Positions 34,880 through 43,787 of a stretch of DNA of 64,000 nucleotides are shown one piece after another. The stretch lies in contig JAZLJN010000031.1 of assembly GCA_045617885.1 (NCBI GenBank), positions 1-64,000 on the forward strand, read 5' to 3'. How positions within the stretch are numbered: the first letter of the stretch is position 1; each line of letters starts with the position of its first letter. The stretch is from Liminaster sp045617885. Its GTDB lineage: Bacteria > Bacteroidota > Bacteroidia > Bacteroidales > UBA3663. The notes under the pieces were generated by a model. It was given only the letters and a program-made list of their open reading frames with translations, did not search any database and was not told the origin of the DNA. The translations under genes were made by a program, and so were the position numbers.

Positions 34880-37800
34880 ATGAAACGATTCCTATTGATC
34901 GCATCTATGGTACTTGCCTCGACCGTACTGGCTATTGCCCAGACGTTCATGGTCAAAGGTACTGTGATTGACAAGGGCTTCGACGAACCCATCATGGGAG
35001 CTACGGTACTGGAGGTAGGTACTACCAACGGTACAGTGACTGACTTGGATGGTAATTTCGAGCTCAGTGTGCAGAAGGGGGCAACCCTTCAATTCAGCTT
35101 TGTAGGTTATACTACTCAGCAACTTCCTGCAGAAGAGAATATGCAGGTTTTCCTCTCTGAGGATTCTCAGCTTATGGAGGAGGTGGTAGTAACAGGCTAC
35201 ACCACACAGCGTAAGGCTGATCTGACCGGCTCTGTTGCTGTAGTCAGCATGGGTGAGATGAAGAAAATGAATGAAAACAACCCAATGAAGGCTATGCAGG
35301 GACGCGTACCTGGTGTAAACATCTCGGCTGACGGTAGTCCTTCAGGCGCAGCAACCGTACGTATCCGTGGTATCGGTACCCTCAATGACAATGATCCTCT
35401 TTACATCATTGATGGTGTGCCAACCAAGGCAGGTATGCATGAGCTCAACGGCAATGATATTGAGTCTATCCAGGTACTTAAGGATGCCGCCTCGGCTTCA
35501 ATCTACGGTAGCCGTGCTGCCAATGGTGTCATCATTATCACCACCAAGAAAGGTAAGGAGGGTGTACTTAAGATTGACTTTGACGCAAGTATTGCAGCTT
35601 CTCTCTATACCAATAAGGTGAAGACCCTCAACGCACGTCAGTGGGGTGAGGCTTTCTGGCAGGCAAATGTCAACGACGGTCGTGATCCTAACAACAACAA
35701 CCTCGGTTACCGCTTTGATTGGGCTTATGATCAGATGGGTAACCCGGTACTCAATGACGTTATGATGAATGCATATCTTGATGATCATGCTACCGTACGC
35801 GCTGGTGATACTGACTGGTTTGACGAGATCACCCGCACAGGTATTGTTCAGAATTATAATGTGTCAGTCAGCAATGGTTCTGAGAAGGGCACCAGTTTCT
35901 TCTCAATGGGCTATTACAAGAATCTTGGTACAATTAAGAACTCTGACTTTAGCCGAATCTCTGTACGCTCAAACAGCGATTACAAATTCTTTGATGGCAA
36001 GTTTACCCTTGGCGAGAACTTCAATCTCAACCGCACGAGTGGTGTAGATGCTCCTGGCGGTGTACTGGAGAATTCGCTTGAGTTCAATCCTAACTTCCCG
36101 ATTTACGCAGAGAATGGTGAGTATGCACAGTCACTTGGCGCATACTCTGAACGAGAGAATCCGCTCAGCATGCTTCACAACACAGCCGACAACCGCTACT
36201 CTCAGTGGCGTACCTTCGGTGACGTGCATGTGGCTATAAATCCTTTCAAGAATTTCTCTCTCCGTTCGACCTTCGGCCTTGACTATACACAGAAGGCACA
36301 GCGTTTCTTTACCTATCCAATCGAGAATGGTAAGGTACATCGTGACGAGAATGCGGCTGAGAGCAAGCAGGAACACTGGACCCGCTGGACCTGGAATGCC
36401 ATTGCAACCTACAACATCGAGCAGGGCAACCACCGTGCCGACGCAATGGCAGGTATGGAGGTAAACCGTCAGGATTATGAGTGGATGAGTGCGAAGCGTT
36501 ACACCTTTGCCATCCTCAATCCAGATTATATGTGGCCATCCGCTGGTTCTGGACGACAGGAGGCTATGGGTTCAGGTGATGGATTCTCGCTCGTATCATT
36601 CTTTGGTAAAGTCAACTATACCTATGCAAATAAGTACATGGCTTCGGCTACAGTACGTTATGATGGTTCAAGCCGATTCGGTAAGAATAATCGTTATGGT
36701 ACCTTCCCATCATTCTCATTCGGCTGGCGCCTGACTCAGGAGAAGTGGATGGAAGCATCCCGCTCTTGGCTTGATGATTTGAAACTCCGTTATTCTTGGG
36801 GTGCTACTGGTAACCAGGAGATTTCCAATGTGGCTCGTTATACACTTTTCCAGTCGGTTGTTACTACCGGTCTTTGGGGATCTGGTGCTGCTGGTACTTC
36901 GTATGACTTGGCAGGTACCAATGGCGGTGTGAACCTGAACAATGGTTTCATACGTGGTCAGCGTGGCAACGAGGACATTAAGTGGGAGACCACCTATCAG
37001 CACAATATTGGTGCAGACTTTGCTCTGCGCGGCAATGAGATATATGGTAGCTTTGATTGGTTTAACAAGCAGACCAAAGACATCCTCGTATCTATGGCTG
37101 GTATCGGTGCCATGGGTGAGGGAACTTCTCAGTGGGTCAATGCTGGTGAGATGAAGAACACCGGTTACGAGCTCAGCCTCGGTTATCGCCATGAGATGAA
37201 GAACGGTTTCTCTTGGGATATCAATGGTAACATTGGCTCATATACTAATGAGATTACAAAGCTTCCTCTTACCATCGCCTCGAAGGGAACCTTTGGTGGC
37301 AATGGCGTGAAGAGCGTAGTAGGTCATCCTATGGGAGCTCAGGTTGGTTATATCTATGATGGCATCTTCAAGAGCCAGGATGAGGTTAACAACCATGCCG
37401 CTCAGGAGGGTGCAGGTGTAGGCCGCATCCGCTATAAAGACATCAATGGTGACGGTCGCATCAACGAAGATGACCGTGACTGGATCTTCGACCCAACGCC
37501 AGCATTCACTTGGGGTCTCAATATCTATCTCCAGTATAAGAGCTGGGATCTGACCATGTTCTGGCAGGGTGTTGCCGGTGTGGATGTCAACTGCTTCGAC
37601 TATAAGAAGCGCACGGACTTCTGGGCAAACTCAGACATCAACGTGCCATATCTTAACAAGGGTGAGCGCGTGCTTGATGCCTGGAGTCCTGCTAATCCAA
37701 ACAGCAATATCCCAATGCTGACCACCGCAGACAACAATAAGGAGGGTGCTCTCTCATCTTATTATATTGAAAATGGTTCGTTTGGCAAGCTCCGCAATCT

Positions 37801-37990
37801 GCAGATCGGCTATAATGCACCTAAGTCTTTCAATGAGAAACTCCACATAGAGCGTGTGCGCTGCTACGTCTCTGCACAGAATCTTTGGACCATTAAGGCA
37901 GGTTCATTCACTGGCGTTGATCCAGAGAACCCTGGCTTTGGCTATCCAATTCCACTCAATCTGACCCTCGGTGTGAATGTTTCGTTCTAA
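34880..37990 (+). CDS. SusC-type TonB-dependent outer-membrane transporter
   Basis: This 1036-aa protein imports oligosaccharides across the outer membrane with energy from TonB. It has a signal peptide (about 1-20), an N-terminal carboxypeptidase-regulatory-like domain (about 22-100), the TonB-box region LMEEVVVTGYTTQRKADLTG, a plug domain with PLYIIDGVP near 173-181, and a 22-strand-type barrel ending in a C-terminal phenylalanine (LTLGVNVSF). The size is normal. It is the first gene of the fructan locus and is followed by SusD. The substrate is inferred as fructan from the GH32 and the regulator type. Confidence 0.95.
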   Translation: MKRFLLIASMVLASTVLAIAQTFMVKGTVIDKGFDEPIMGATVLEVGTTNGTVTDLDGNFELSVQKGATLQFSFVGYTTQQLPAEENMQVFLSEDSQLMEEVVVTGYTTQRKADLTGSVAVVSMGEMKKMNENNPMKAMQGRVPGVNISADGSPSGAATVRIRGIGTLNDNDPLYIIDGVPTKAGMHELNGNDIESIQVLKDAASASIYGSRAANGVIIITTKKGKEGVLKIDFDASIAASLYTNKVKTLNARQWGEAFWQANVNDGRDPNNNNLGYRFDWAYDQMGNPVLNDVMMNAYLDDHATVRAGDTDWFDEITRTGIVQNYNVSVSNGSEKGTSFFSMGYYKNLGTIKNSDFSRISVRSNSDYKFFDGKFTLGENFNLNRTSGVDAPGGVLENSLEFNPNFPIYAENGEYAQSLGAYSERENPLSMLHNTADNRYSQWRTFGDVHVAINPFKNFSLRSTFGLDYTQKAQRFFTYPIENGKVHRDENAAESKQEHWTRWTWNAIATYNIEQGNHRADAMAGMEVNRQDYEWMSAKRYTFAILNPDYMWPSAGSGRQEAMGSGDGFSLVSFFGKVNYTYANKYMASATVRYDGSSRFGKNNRYGTFPSFSFGWRLTQEKWMEASRSWLDDLKLRYSWGATGNQEISNVARYTLFQSVVTTGLWGSGAAGTSYDLAGTNGGVNLNNGFIRGQRGNEDIKWETTYQHNIGADFALRGNEIYGSFDWFNKQTKDILVSMAGIGAMGEGTSQWVNAGEMKNTGYELSLGYRHEMKNGFSWDINGNIGSYTNEITKLPLTIASKGTFGGNGVKSVVGHPMGAQVGYIYDGIFKSQDEVNNHAAQEGAGVGRIRYKDINGDGRINEDDRDWIFDPTPAFTWGLNIYLQYKSWDLTMFWQGVAGVDVNCFDYKKRTDFWANSDINVPYLNKGERVLDAWSPANPNSNIPMLTTADNNKEGALSSYYIENGSFGKLRNLQIGYNAPKSFNEKLHIERVRCYVSAQNLWTIKAGSFTGVDPENPGFGYPIPLNLTLGVNVSF

Positions 37991-38000
37991 AGAAATGAGA

Positions 38001-38090
38001 AAATTATAAAATTAAAGAATGATAAAATTCCAGCCTATGACAAGCGGCACTATCAATTTTTAATTTTTTAATTCTATAATTCTATAATTT
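38001..38090 (+). repeat. Long inverted repeat between the SusC and SusD genes
   Basis: AAATTATAAAATTAAAGAAT at 38001-38020 is complementary at 18 of 20 positions to 38071-38090. The latter contains two copies of ATTCTATA. The resulting long AT-rich stem could protect or divide the mRNA and adjust the SusC:SusD ratio. No terminator T run follows. Confidence 0.6.
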
Positions 38091-38102
38091 GAAAAGTTCA
38101 AT

Positions 38103-39842
38103 ATGAATAAATATATTATTGCAATAGCAGCATTGGCTGTAGCTTCTGTAGTCACTGGCTGTTCTGACTTCCTTGACGAGCAGGTGCCACAGGGCACACT
38201 TACCGAGGATGAGGTAAAGGATCCAAAGAATGTCGATAATCTTATCGTTTCAGCCTACGCTGGCTTGCTTTCTATTGAGGATATGAATGCCTCTTTCTCT
38301 CTCTGGAACTATGATACACGTTCTGATGATGCTTACGTCGGTGGTGCAGAGTTCTCTGATGGTGAGCCATTCCATCGTCTGGAGATGGGTACTGGTATTC
38401 AGTCAACTGACTGGAACATTGGTTCTATCTGGGCCAAATATTATCAGTTCCTCTCACGTGTCAACCTCTCACTTGATGTGCTTGGCAGTGCTGATCAGGA
38501 CAATAACATCATCAAGCAGCGTACGGCAGAGATGAAGTTCCTCCGCGCATACGGTCATTTCCAGCTCAAACGCCTCTTCAAGAACATTCCTTTCGTCAAT
38601 AAGCCGAATATGACTGAGGATGATTATAACAACCTCCGCAATGACGAGTACACGAATGACGAGGGTTGGCAGCAGATCGTAAACGATTTGGAGGATGCAT
38701 ACGCTGTTCTGCCAGAAACACAGGCCGAGAAGGGCCGTCCTACTCAGGCTGCATGTGCAGCATTCCTCGCCAAGGTTTATCTCTACAAGGCTTATCGCCA
38801 GGACAACGCTTCGTCACACGAAGTAACTGGCGTTGATCAGGCAGATCTTCAGAAGGTCATTGAATATACAGACTCAAAGCTCTACCGTAACTACGGTTTG
38901 GAGCCAGACCTTCATAACAACTTCCGCCCTGAGGAGGCATACGAGAATGGTAAGGAGTCTCTCTGGGCTATCCAGTACTCTAAGAATGATGGCACCAACT
39001 ACGGTAACCTCAACTTTTCTAACCGTCTTATCGTTCCATGTATTCCTAAAGTGCATGATGCCGGCTGTGATTTCTACAAGCCATCGCACAACTTGGTAAA
39101 TGCATATAAGACTACCGTCGAGGGCTTACCAATGCTGAATAACTTTGCCGAAGCAGATTATGAGGTTGGTTCTACACAGACCGTTGATCCACGTCTCTTC
39201 GTTACTGTCGGTGTACCTGGCACTCCTTATATGTTCAACTCTACCTACATGATGTCTGTCTCAAATACCTGGAGCCGTTCGGGTGGCCTGTATGGATACT
39301 ATGTTTCCTTGAAGCAGAACATTGACCCAGCGCTGACGGGTACTTACCTCTTCCTCTGTGACTCACAGTGGGCTTCGAGCATGAATCGTGTCGTATTCCG
39401 TTATGCAGACGTACTGCTGATGCGTGCTGAGGCTTTGGCTCAACTTAATAGGGCAGACGAGGCTATACAGCTGGTCAACGAGGTGCGTGAGCGCGCTGTC
39501 AAGATGGCAAAGTCAAGTATTGTAGCAGGCTATGCCGCTCAGTATAATGTCCACTACGCTGTTAGCAAGTACAACACTGTCCCTTCGAAGGACGAAACGC
39601 TTCGGATCGTGAAGTTTGAGCGCCGCCTGGAGCTGGCTCTCGAATATGAGCGTTTCTTTGACTTGGTACGTTGGGGTGAAGCCAATGATGTAATTAATGC
39701 ATTCTATGGCAGTGAGCGCGTTTCAATGCACTTCCTCGATGATGCTCTCTTCCACAAGAACCAGAACGAATACCTGCCTGTTCCTCATGAGCAGATTGCT
39801 GCCTCTGGAGGTAACTACAAGCAGAACATCGGCAACTGGTAA
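38103..39842 (+). CDS. SusD-type glycan-binding lipoprotein
   Basis: SusD-family proteins form a lid on the SusC barrel and bind the glycan. The 579-aa protein has a lipoprotein signal with Cys20 (VASVVTGC), the typical SDFLDEQVPQGTLTEDE start, TPR-like helices (AEMKFLRAYGHFQLKRLF near 139-156), and the C-terminal RagB/SusD segment with DEAIQLVNEVRERA and RRLELALEYERFFDLVRWG. It follows SusC by 112 nt, a gap containing an inverted repeat. It should be at the cell surface. Confidence 0.95.
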   Translation: MNKYIIAIAALAVASVVTGCSDFLDEQVPQGTLTEDEVKDPKNVDNLIVSAYAGLLSIEDMNASFSLWNYDTRSDDAYVGGAEFSDGEPFHRLEMGTGIQSTDWNIGSIWAKYYQFLSRVNLSLDVLGSADQDNNIIKQRTAEMKFLRAYGHFQLKRLFKNIPFVNKPNMTEDDYNNLRNDEYTNDEGWQQIVNDLEDAYAVLPETQAEKGRPTQAACAAFLAKVYLYKAYRQDNASSHEVTGVDQADLQKVIEYTDSKLYRNYGLEPDLHNNFRPEEAYENGKESLWAIQYSKNDGTNYGNLNFSNRLIVPCIPKVHDAGCDFYKPSHNLVNAYKTTVEGLPMLNNFAEADYEVGSTQTVDPRLFVTVGVPGTPYMFNSTYMMSVSNTWSRSGGLYGYYVSLKQNIDPALTGTYLFLCDSQWASSMNRVVFRYADVLLMRAEALAQLNRADEAIQLVNEVRERAVKMAKSSIVAGYAAQYNVHYAVSKYNTVPSKDETLRIVKFERRLELALEYERFFDLVRWGEANDVINAFYGSERVSMHFLDDALFHKNQNEYLPVPHEQIAASGGNYKQNIGNW

Positions 39843-39852
39843 TACCTCAGAG

Positions 39853-39886
39853 AGAATTGACAATTGAGAATTGACAATTGATAATA
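39853..39886 (+). repeat. Two-copy 14-nt direct repeat between SusD and DUF4960 genes
   Basis: GAGAATTGACAATT occurs twice in tandem and is followed by GATAAT and a T run. Each copy is also partly self-complementary (CAATTG). It fills most of the 54-nt gap. Confidence 0.6.
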
Positions 39887-39896
39887 TTTTTTTCAG

Positions 39897-41297
39897 ATGA
39901 AATCTATCTATAATTATATAATATGTGCCGCTGTCGCTATGACGGGTTTCCTGTCATCGTGCACAGAAGATATTACCGGCAGCATGGACGTTGATGGTCA
40001 GTGCCTGATTGAGGAACTGGTACTCAATGACAATGTGGTAGCAAAGATCGATGTATCAAAGGGTCTTGCCAAGATGAAGGTGCCTGTTGACTTTACGGCA
40101 AAGAGCGACATGGTAGTCAGCAAGCTTGTCCTTTCAGAGGGGGCACAGGCAAACTTCAGTCAAGGTGACCATGTGAATTTCAATAGTGACCGAACCCTTC
40201 AGGTTACCAACGGCAGCCTTGTAATGGACTGGACCGTCAGCGTTCGTAACGATGAGGCTGTACTCTACAATTTCATCCTTGAAGGTGTCAAAGGTGTGAT
40301 CAATCAGGAGGAGAAGACCGTCACAGTTTCTCTTTCGGGTAATGCGGGCGTTGATCTGACCAATGCTACGTTCACAGCTACCTATAGCGAGGATGCTACC
40401 TGCACGCCAGCCAGTGGCACTAAAGCAGACTTCTCACAGCCAACCACCATCTCACTGAAGGACAACACTGCGGAGAGTGAATATACCGTTTACGTTACCG
40501 TTGTTTCTGATCCTGTGGCTATCTTCGTAGGCGATGCTGAGAATGTTGAGGCACTCAACGACGAGGAGAAGGCTGCCGCCAAGTGGCTCACTGGCAACGT
40601 CGTTGGTTCAACCTACGCATCGTGGTCAGACCTTGCCAATGGAAACATCTCAATGGCTAAGTGTAAGGTGATCTTCTGGCATCACCATACCTCGGTATAT
40701 GGCAACTTTAATGGCTTTGAGGGCGCAGAGGCTGAGGCTATGGCAGCTTTGCCAAAGATGCTTGAGTTCTGGAAGAACGGTGGAGCTTTCATCCTGGGTC
40801 GCGCTGCTGTCAACTATGCAGCGGCTCTCGGTGCAATGCCTAAGGAGGCTTGTCCTAACAACTGTTGGGGCGGCGGCGGAGGCGAAGGCTCTGACCTTAT
40901 GGGCGATGATCCTTGGCACTTCTGGCCATTTGACGCCTCACACCCATTGTGGCAGAACCTGAAGTCAGGTCCGGATGCCAATGCTATCTATACCCTTGAT
41001 AATGGATATACCATCTGTAACTCTACTGCTCAGTATCATTATGACTGGGATCCATACGGTGGTGACCAGGCAAAGTTTGAGGCCGCAATTAACGGCCGTC
41101 CATTGGGCGGTAATCCTGGTGGATGTGAGGTCTCTTCATGGGAACTTAAGAATGCTAATGGCGAATATGGCAAGGGAGGCATCATCTGCCTTGGTTCAGG
41201 TCTTTTTGACTGGAACTCTCCAACGTCTTATTCTTCGAACCTGCATGATAACATGGGTCAGATCATTCTGAACGCCATTGAGTACCTTTCTGAATAA
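39897..41297 (+). CDS. Surface glycan-binding-type lipoprotein with DUF4960 domain
   Basis: This 466-aa lipoprotein (Cys22 in FLSSC) has one or two N-terminal Ig-like domains (about 30-110 and 112-205, the second resembling the DUF5018 type). A C-terminal DUF4960-like domain follows (about 208-466), with IFVGDAENVEALNDEEKAAA, HHTSVYGNFNGFEG and the glycine-rich NNCWGGGGGEGSDLMG. In Bacteroides levan loci the lipoprotein at the same position (BT1761) binds levan on the cell surface, so a binding role is inferred. It is co-directional with SusD and the GH32 gene. No catalytic motif is recognised. Confidence 0.8.
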   Translation: MKSIYNYIICAAVAMTGFLSSCTEDITGSMDVDGQCLIEELVLNDNVVAKIDVSKGLAKMKVPVDFTAKSDMVVSKLVLSEGAQANFSQGDHVNFNSDRTLQVTNGSLVMDWTVSVRNDEAVLYNFILEGVKGVINQEEKTVTVSLSGNAGVDLTNATFTATYSEDATCTPASGTKADFSQPTTISLKDNTAESEYTVYVTVVSDPVAIFVGDAENVEALNDEEKAAAKWLTGNVVGSTYASWSDLANGNISMAKCKVIFWHHHTSVYGNFNGFEGAEAEAMAALPKMLEFWKNGGAFILGRAAVNYAAALGAMPKEACPNNCWGGGGGEGSDLMGDDPWHFWPFDASHPLWQNLKSGPDANAIYTLDNGYTICNSTAQYHYDWDPYGGDQAKFEAAINGRPLGGNPGGCEVSSWELKNANGEYGKGGIICLGSGLFDWNSPTSYSSNLHDNMGQIILNAIEYLSE

Positions 41298-41298
41298 A

Positions 41299-41342
41299 GG
41301 TATAGAAGGGGAGTGCCCCCCCCTTCACTCTCCTTCTATACC
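41299..41342 (+). repeat. Strong intercistronic hairpin between DUF4960 and GH32 genes
   Basis: GGTATAGAAGG-GAGTG pairs with CACTC-CCTTCTATACC, about 16 bp with one bulge, around a C-rich loop. No T run follows, so mRNA stabilisation or processing is more likely than termination. Confidence 0.75.
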
Positions 41343-41371
41343 CTTAACTACCCTTAATAATAAAAATCCTT

Positions 41372-42943
41372 ATGAAATCGATGATATTTTCAGTAACCAT
41401 GCTGTCAGCTTTAGCGCTGACTGCTTGCAGCGACGAAAAGTTCACTGGTGATCCTACCAAGGAGATTACCGGTTACTTCGCTGCCAAGGAGGAGACTGGT
41501 TTCTCTACTTATTATACACCTGCCATTGGTCGTGTGGGCGATCCTATGCCATTTTTTGATAAGAAAGCTGGTGACTTCAAGGTCATGTATCTCCAGGAGT
41601 ATGACAACAACCGCCCTTACCGTTTCCATCCTATTTGGGCTATTTCGACAAGTGATGGCGCAAACTACACCTCACTCGGTGAGTGGTTGCCTACTGGCGG
41701 TACCGATCTGGAGCAGGATGCTGCACTGGGTACAGGCTGCTGCTACTACTGCGAGGCAGATGGTCTTTACTATATTTATTATACCGGTCACAATGGTTCG
41801 CTTGAGAATGTTGAGGCCGTGATGCGCGCTACTTCTCCTGACCTCAAGACCTGGACCAAAGATAACCTCTTCACACTCTATGGCAAAGATTTCGGCTATT
41901 CGGCTATTGACTTCCGAGATCCCCAGATCTTTGAGGAGGGTGGTAAGTATCACATGATTGTGGCTACCCGTCCACAGTGGGGTGGTGATCCATGTTTTGC
42001 CGAGTTTGTATCTTCTGATATGAAGAACTGGACAAAGGGTGAGCAGATCAAGATGATCTGGGACCGTTTCCTTGAGTGTCCTGACTTCTTCCAGATGGGT
42101 AGCAAATGGTACTGCGTTTATAGTGAGAGTGTAAAAACCAGCTGGAGCCGCAAGGTGAAGTATATGATGGCTGACTCTTGGGAGGAGCTGAAGAAGTGCT
42201 TCAATGAGGGTCCTAAATGGCCGGAGTTCGCTCGTGAAGGTGTACTTGATACTCGCGCCTTCTATGCAGGCAAGACTGCAAGCAATGGCACTGACCGGTA
42301 CATCTGGGGTTGGTGCCCAACCCGTGAGAACGGCAACAATGCTGCCGTTGGTGGCGGTGATGGCAATGAGCCAAGGTGGTCAGGTGCACTGGTATGTCAT
42401 AAGGTGGAGCAGAATGCTGATGGCACACTTTATCTTACCGCAGTACCAGCCATGGCTGCCAAGTATGACAAGGCAGTTGAGGTAAAGGTCGTAGAGCAAG
42501 GCAATGGCTATACTCTTTACAACCGTCTCGGATATCACAACCATATCTCATTCACCGTCAAGGCATCGGGCGCTGATGACAGGTTCGGCATCTCATTTGC
42601 TCGTAGCACAGAGAATGTTGATTGGGTGACCCTCAAGTTCAATAATCCACATTGGGATGCCGGTTGGAATGACGACAAGAAGAATCTGGCACGCGTAGAG
42701 TTCTATGTAGAGAATAATGATCATTGCGACTTCATTGATGGCGCTGACGGAAACTTCTACGAGCGTCCAGCTGACCATAACTACAAGATTGACATCTATA
42801 CAGACAATAGCGTAGTCGTCATGTACGTCAATGGTACTGGTTGCTTCACCAGCCGCATTCATGGTACACCGATGAACAACTGGAGTATCAATTCCTATAG
42901 TGGCAATATCCAGGTGGAGAATCTCACCGTTACAGAGTATTGA
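41372..42943 (+). CDS. GH32 lipoprotein, levanase/inulinase type
   Basis: Family 32 enzymes hydrolyse fructans and sucrose-type bonds with retention. The 523-aa lipoprotein (Cys19) has a five-bladed propeller with all three catalytic motifs: nucleophile Asp57 in VGDPMPF (a variant of the classical WMNDPNG), the transition-state RDP at 182-184 and acid/base Glu235 in ECPDFF. A C-terminal beta-sandwich runs from about 390 to 523. The lipid anchor and position suggest a surface endo-acting enzyme such as BT1760 of the levan locus. Whether levan or inulin is preferred cannot be decided here. Confidence 0.92.
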   Translation: MKSMIFSVTMLSALALTACSDEKFTGDPTKEITGYFAAKEETGFSTYYTPAIGRVGDPMPFFDKKAGDFKVMYLQEYDNNRPYRFHPIWAISTSDGANYTSLGEWLPTGGTDLEQDAALGTGCCYYCEADGLYYIYYTGHNGSLENVEAVMRATSPDLKTWTKDNLFTLYGKDFGYSAIDFRDPQIFEEGGKYHMIVATRPQWGGDPCFAEFVSSDMKNWTKGEQIKMIWDRFLECPDFFQMGSKWYCVYSESVKTSWSRKVKYMMADSWEELKKCFNEGPKWPEFAREGVLDTRAFYAGKTASNGTDRYIWGWCPTRENGNNAAVGGGDGNEPRWSGALVCHKVEQNADGTLYLTAVPAMAAKYDKAVEVKVVEQGNGYTLYNRLGYHNHISFTVKASGADDRFGISFARSTENVDWVTLKFNNPHWDAGWNDDKKNLARVEFYVENNDHCDFIDGADGNFYERPADHNYKIDIYTDNSVVVMYVNGTGCFTSRIHGTPMNNWSINSYSGNIQVENLTVTEY

Positions 42944-42976
42944 TAGAACTTTTTGCAGAAAGTAATAAAAAGAGTG

Positions 42977-43014
42977 TCGGGAGTCGCATCAGAAGAGGCG
43001 ATTCCCGATTTTTT
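42977..43014 (+). terminator. Terminator of the fructan utilisation operon
   Basis: TCGGGAGTCGC pairs with GGCGATTCCCGA (one asymmetry), followed by TTTTTT. It lies about 35 nt after the GH32 stop. Confidence 0.85.
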
Positions 43015-43049
43015 CTTTAGTAATATACGCTTTTTATATAAAAAATTAC

Positions 43050-43057
43050 TATCTTTG
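43050..43057 (+). promoter_or_regulatory. -7 promoter box of the AraC-type gene
   Basis: TATCTTTG fits TAnnTTTG and is followed by CACCC. Transcription from near 43062 would give an unusually long leader that contains the whole palindrome array. Confidence 0.6.
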
Positions 43058-43107
43058 CACCCAAAAAAAGAACAGATATTATTTATGGGGATTTCCTGAC
43101 TCATAAT

Positions 43108-43301
43108 AGTCCGTTTTATTGACAAAACGGACTGCCGTAGAAGTCGGAAAGTCCATTCTGTTTACAAAATGGACTATTTATGTCCAGAAAAAGTCCATTC
43201 GGTCAGCAAAACGGACTTTTACGAGTTGCATATTCTACGTTTACCCATTAAAACAGACATTTGAAGATCTGCAATAGTCCGTTTTGCTGACAAAATGGAC
43301 T
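43108..43301. repeat. Array of 26-nt palindromes with exact 42-nt period
   Basis: Clear copies begin at 43108, 43150, 43192 and 43276, and a degraded copy occupies the missing register at 43234-43259. Each 26-nt copy has 10-nt arms of the form AGTCCRTTYK and MAAAYGGACT around a 6-nt centre. The four 16-nt spacers are unrelated in sequence to each other. The first copy pairs G with C and the second A with T at the same stem position, so symmetry is kept despite change. The last copy covers an ATG at 43295. Confidence 0.88.
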
Positions 43302-43318
43302 ATTCTCACCAATATCAC

Positions 43319-43762
43319 ATGATTAAACCGTATCGCCCAATCGTATCCTTTGATGATATCCTGGCATATCAGCCAGATGATGCCTCTACTCACACCTCGT
43401 CTCCCATTATGAATGCTGTATGTGAAGTCTTGTGCGCCTCATCTACCCGGTCGGTCTCTACAGTAGCCCGTCTGCTTGAAGTGAACGCTAACCAGCTCTA
43501 TCAGGCAGTCAAGCTTGAGACGGGTATGGAGCTGAAGCAGATTATCACGCAGTATCGCATTGTCCGCGTCCGCCAGTACATAGCTGATCATCCTGACCTG
43601 ACACAGAAGCAGCTTGCCCAGGCTTGCGGCTTCCCATCCTATCATGCCCTCTGGCGCTTCTTCCAGAATTCCCTCGGTCAAACCCCTTTGGGCAAGAAGA
43701 GCGAAGCCGTGGAGGATGTCTTCACGGCTTACCGAAAGGAGAGCAGACGCAGGAAATACTGA
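43319..43762 (+). CDS. Stand-alone AraC-type HTH protein
   Basis: From 43319 this is a 147-aa cytosolic protein containing an AraC-like double helix-turn-helix (about 45-125: STVARLLEVNANQLYQAVK and LTQKQLAQACGFPSYHALWRFFQ), a short N-terminal arm and a basic tail. No sensor domain is present. An in-frame ATG at 43295 would add eight residues, but they come from the last palindrome copy of the leader array, so I prefer 43319. The array upstream may be its own operator or an RNA control element. It lies just after the fructan locus but has its own promoter. Confidence 0.78.
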   Translation: MIKPYRPIVSFDDILAYQPDDASTHTSSPIMNAVCEVLCASSTRSVSTVARLLEVNANQLYQAVKLETGMELKQIITQYRIVRVRQYIADHPDLTQKQLAQACGFPSYHALWRFFQNSLGQTPLGKKSEAVEDVFTAYRKESRRRKY

Positions 43763-43780
43763 TCTGTTTCCTGCGTCTGC
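43743..43780. terminator. Hairpin at the convergent end of the AraC-type and membrane-protein genes
   Basis: GCAGACGCAGGAAA pairs perfectly over 14 bp with TTTCCTGCGTCTGC around a 10-nt centre. It includes the last codons of the AraC-type gene and ends 7 nt before the stop of the opposing gene. The T run is weak, so it may act in both directions with moderate strength. Confidence 0.65.
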
Positions 43781-43787
43781 CTTGCTA

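Larger units (their letters stand above)
42944..43318. other. Intergenic region and leader before the AraC-type gene
   Basis: No gene is seen. In order, the region holds the terminator of the fructan operon, the -7 box at 43050-43057, and a leader of about 250 nt that is mostly the 42-nt palindrome array. Confidence 0.75.

Noticed and set aside
43108..43301. CRISPR-like pattern of repeats and unique spacers
   Set aside because: Spacers are only 16 nt, the repeat is a full palindrome of 26 nt with variation between copies, and no cas gene is in the window.
43295..43318. Upstream ATG for the AraC-type protein
   Set aside because: The added eight codons are made of the last palindrome copy; the ATG at 43319 begins the protein-like sequence. 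It is not fully excluded.
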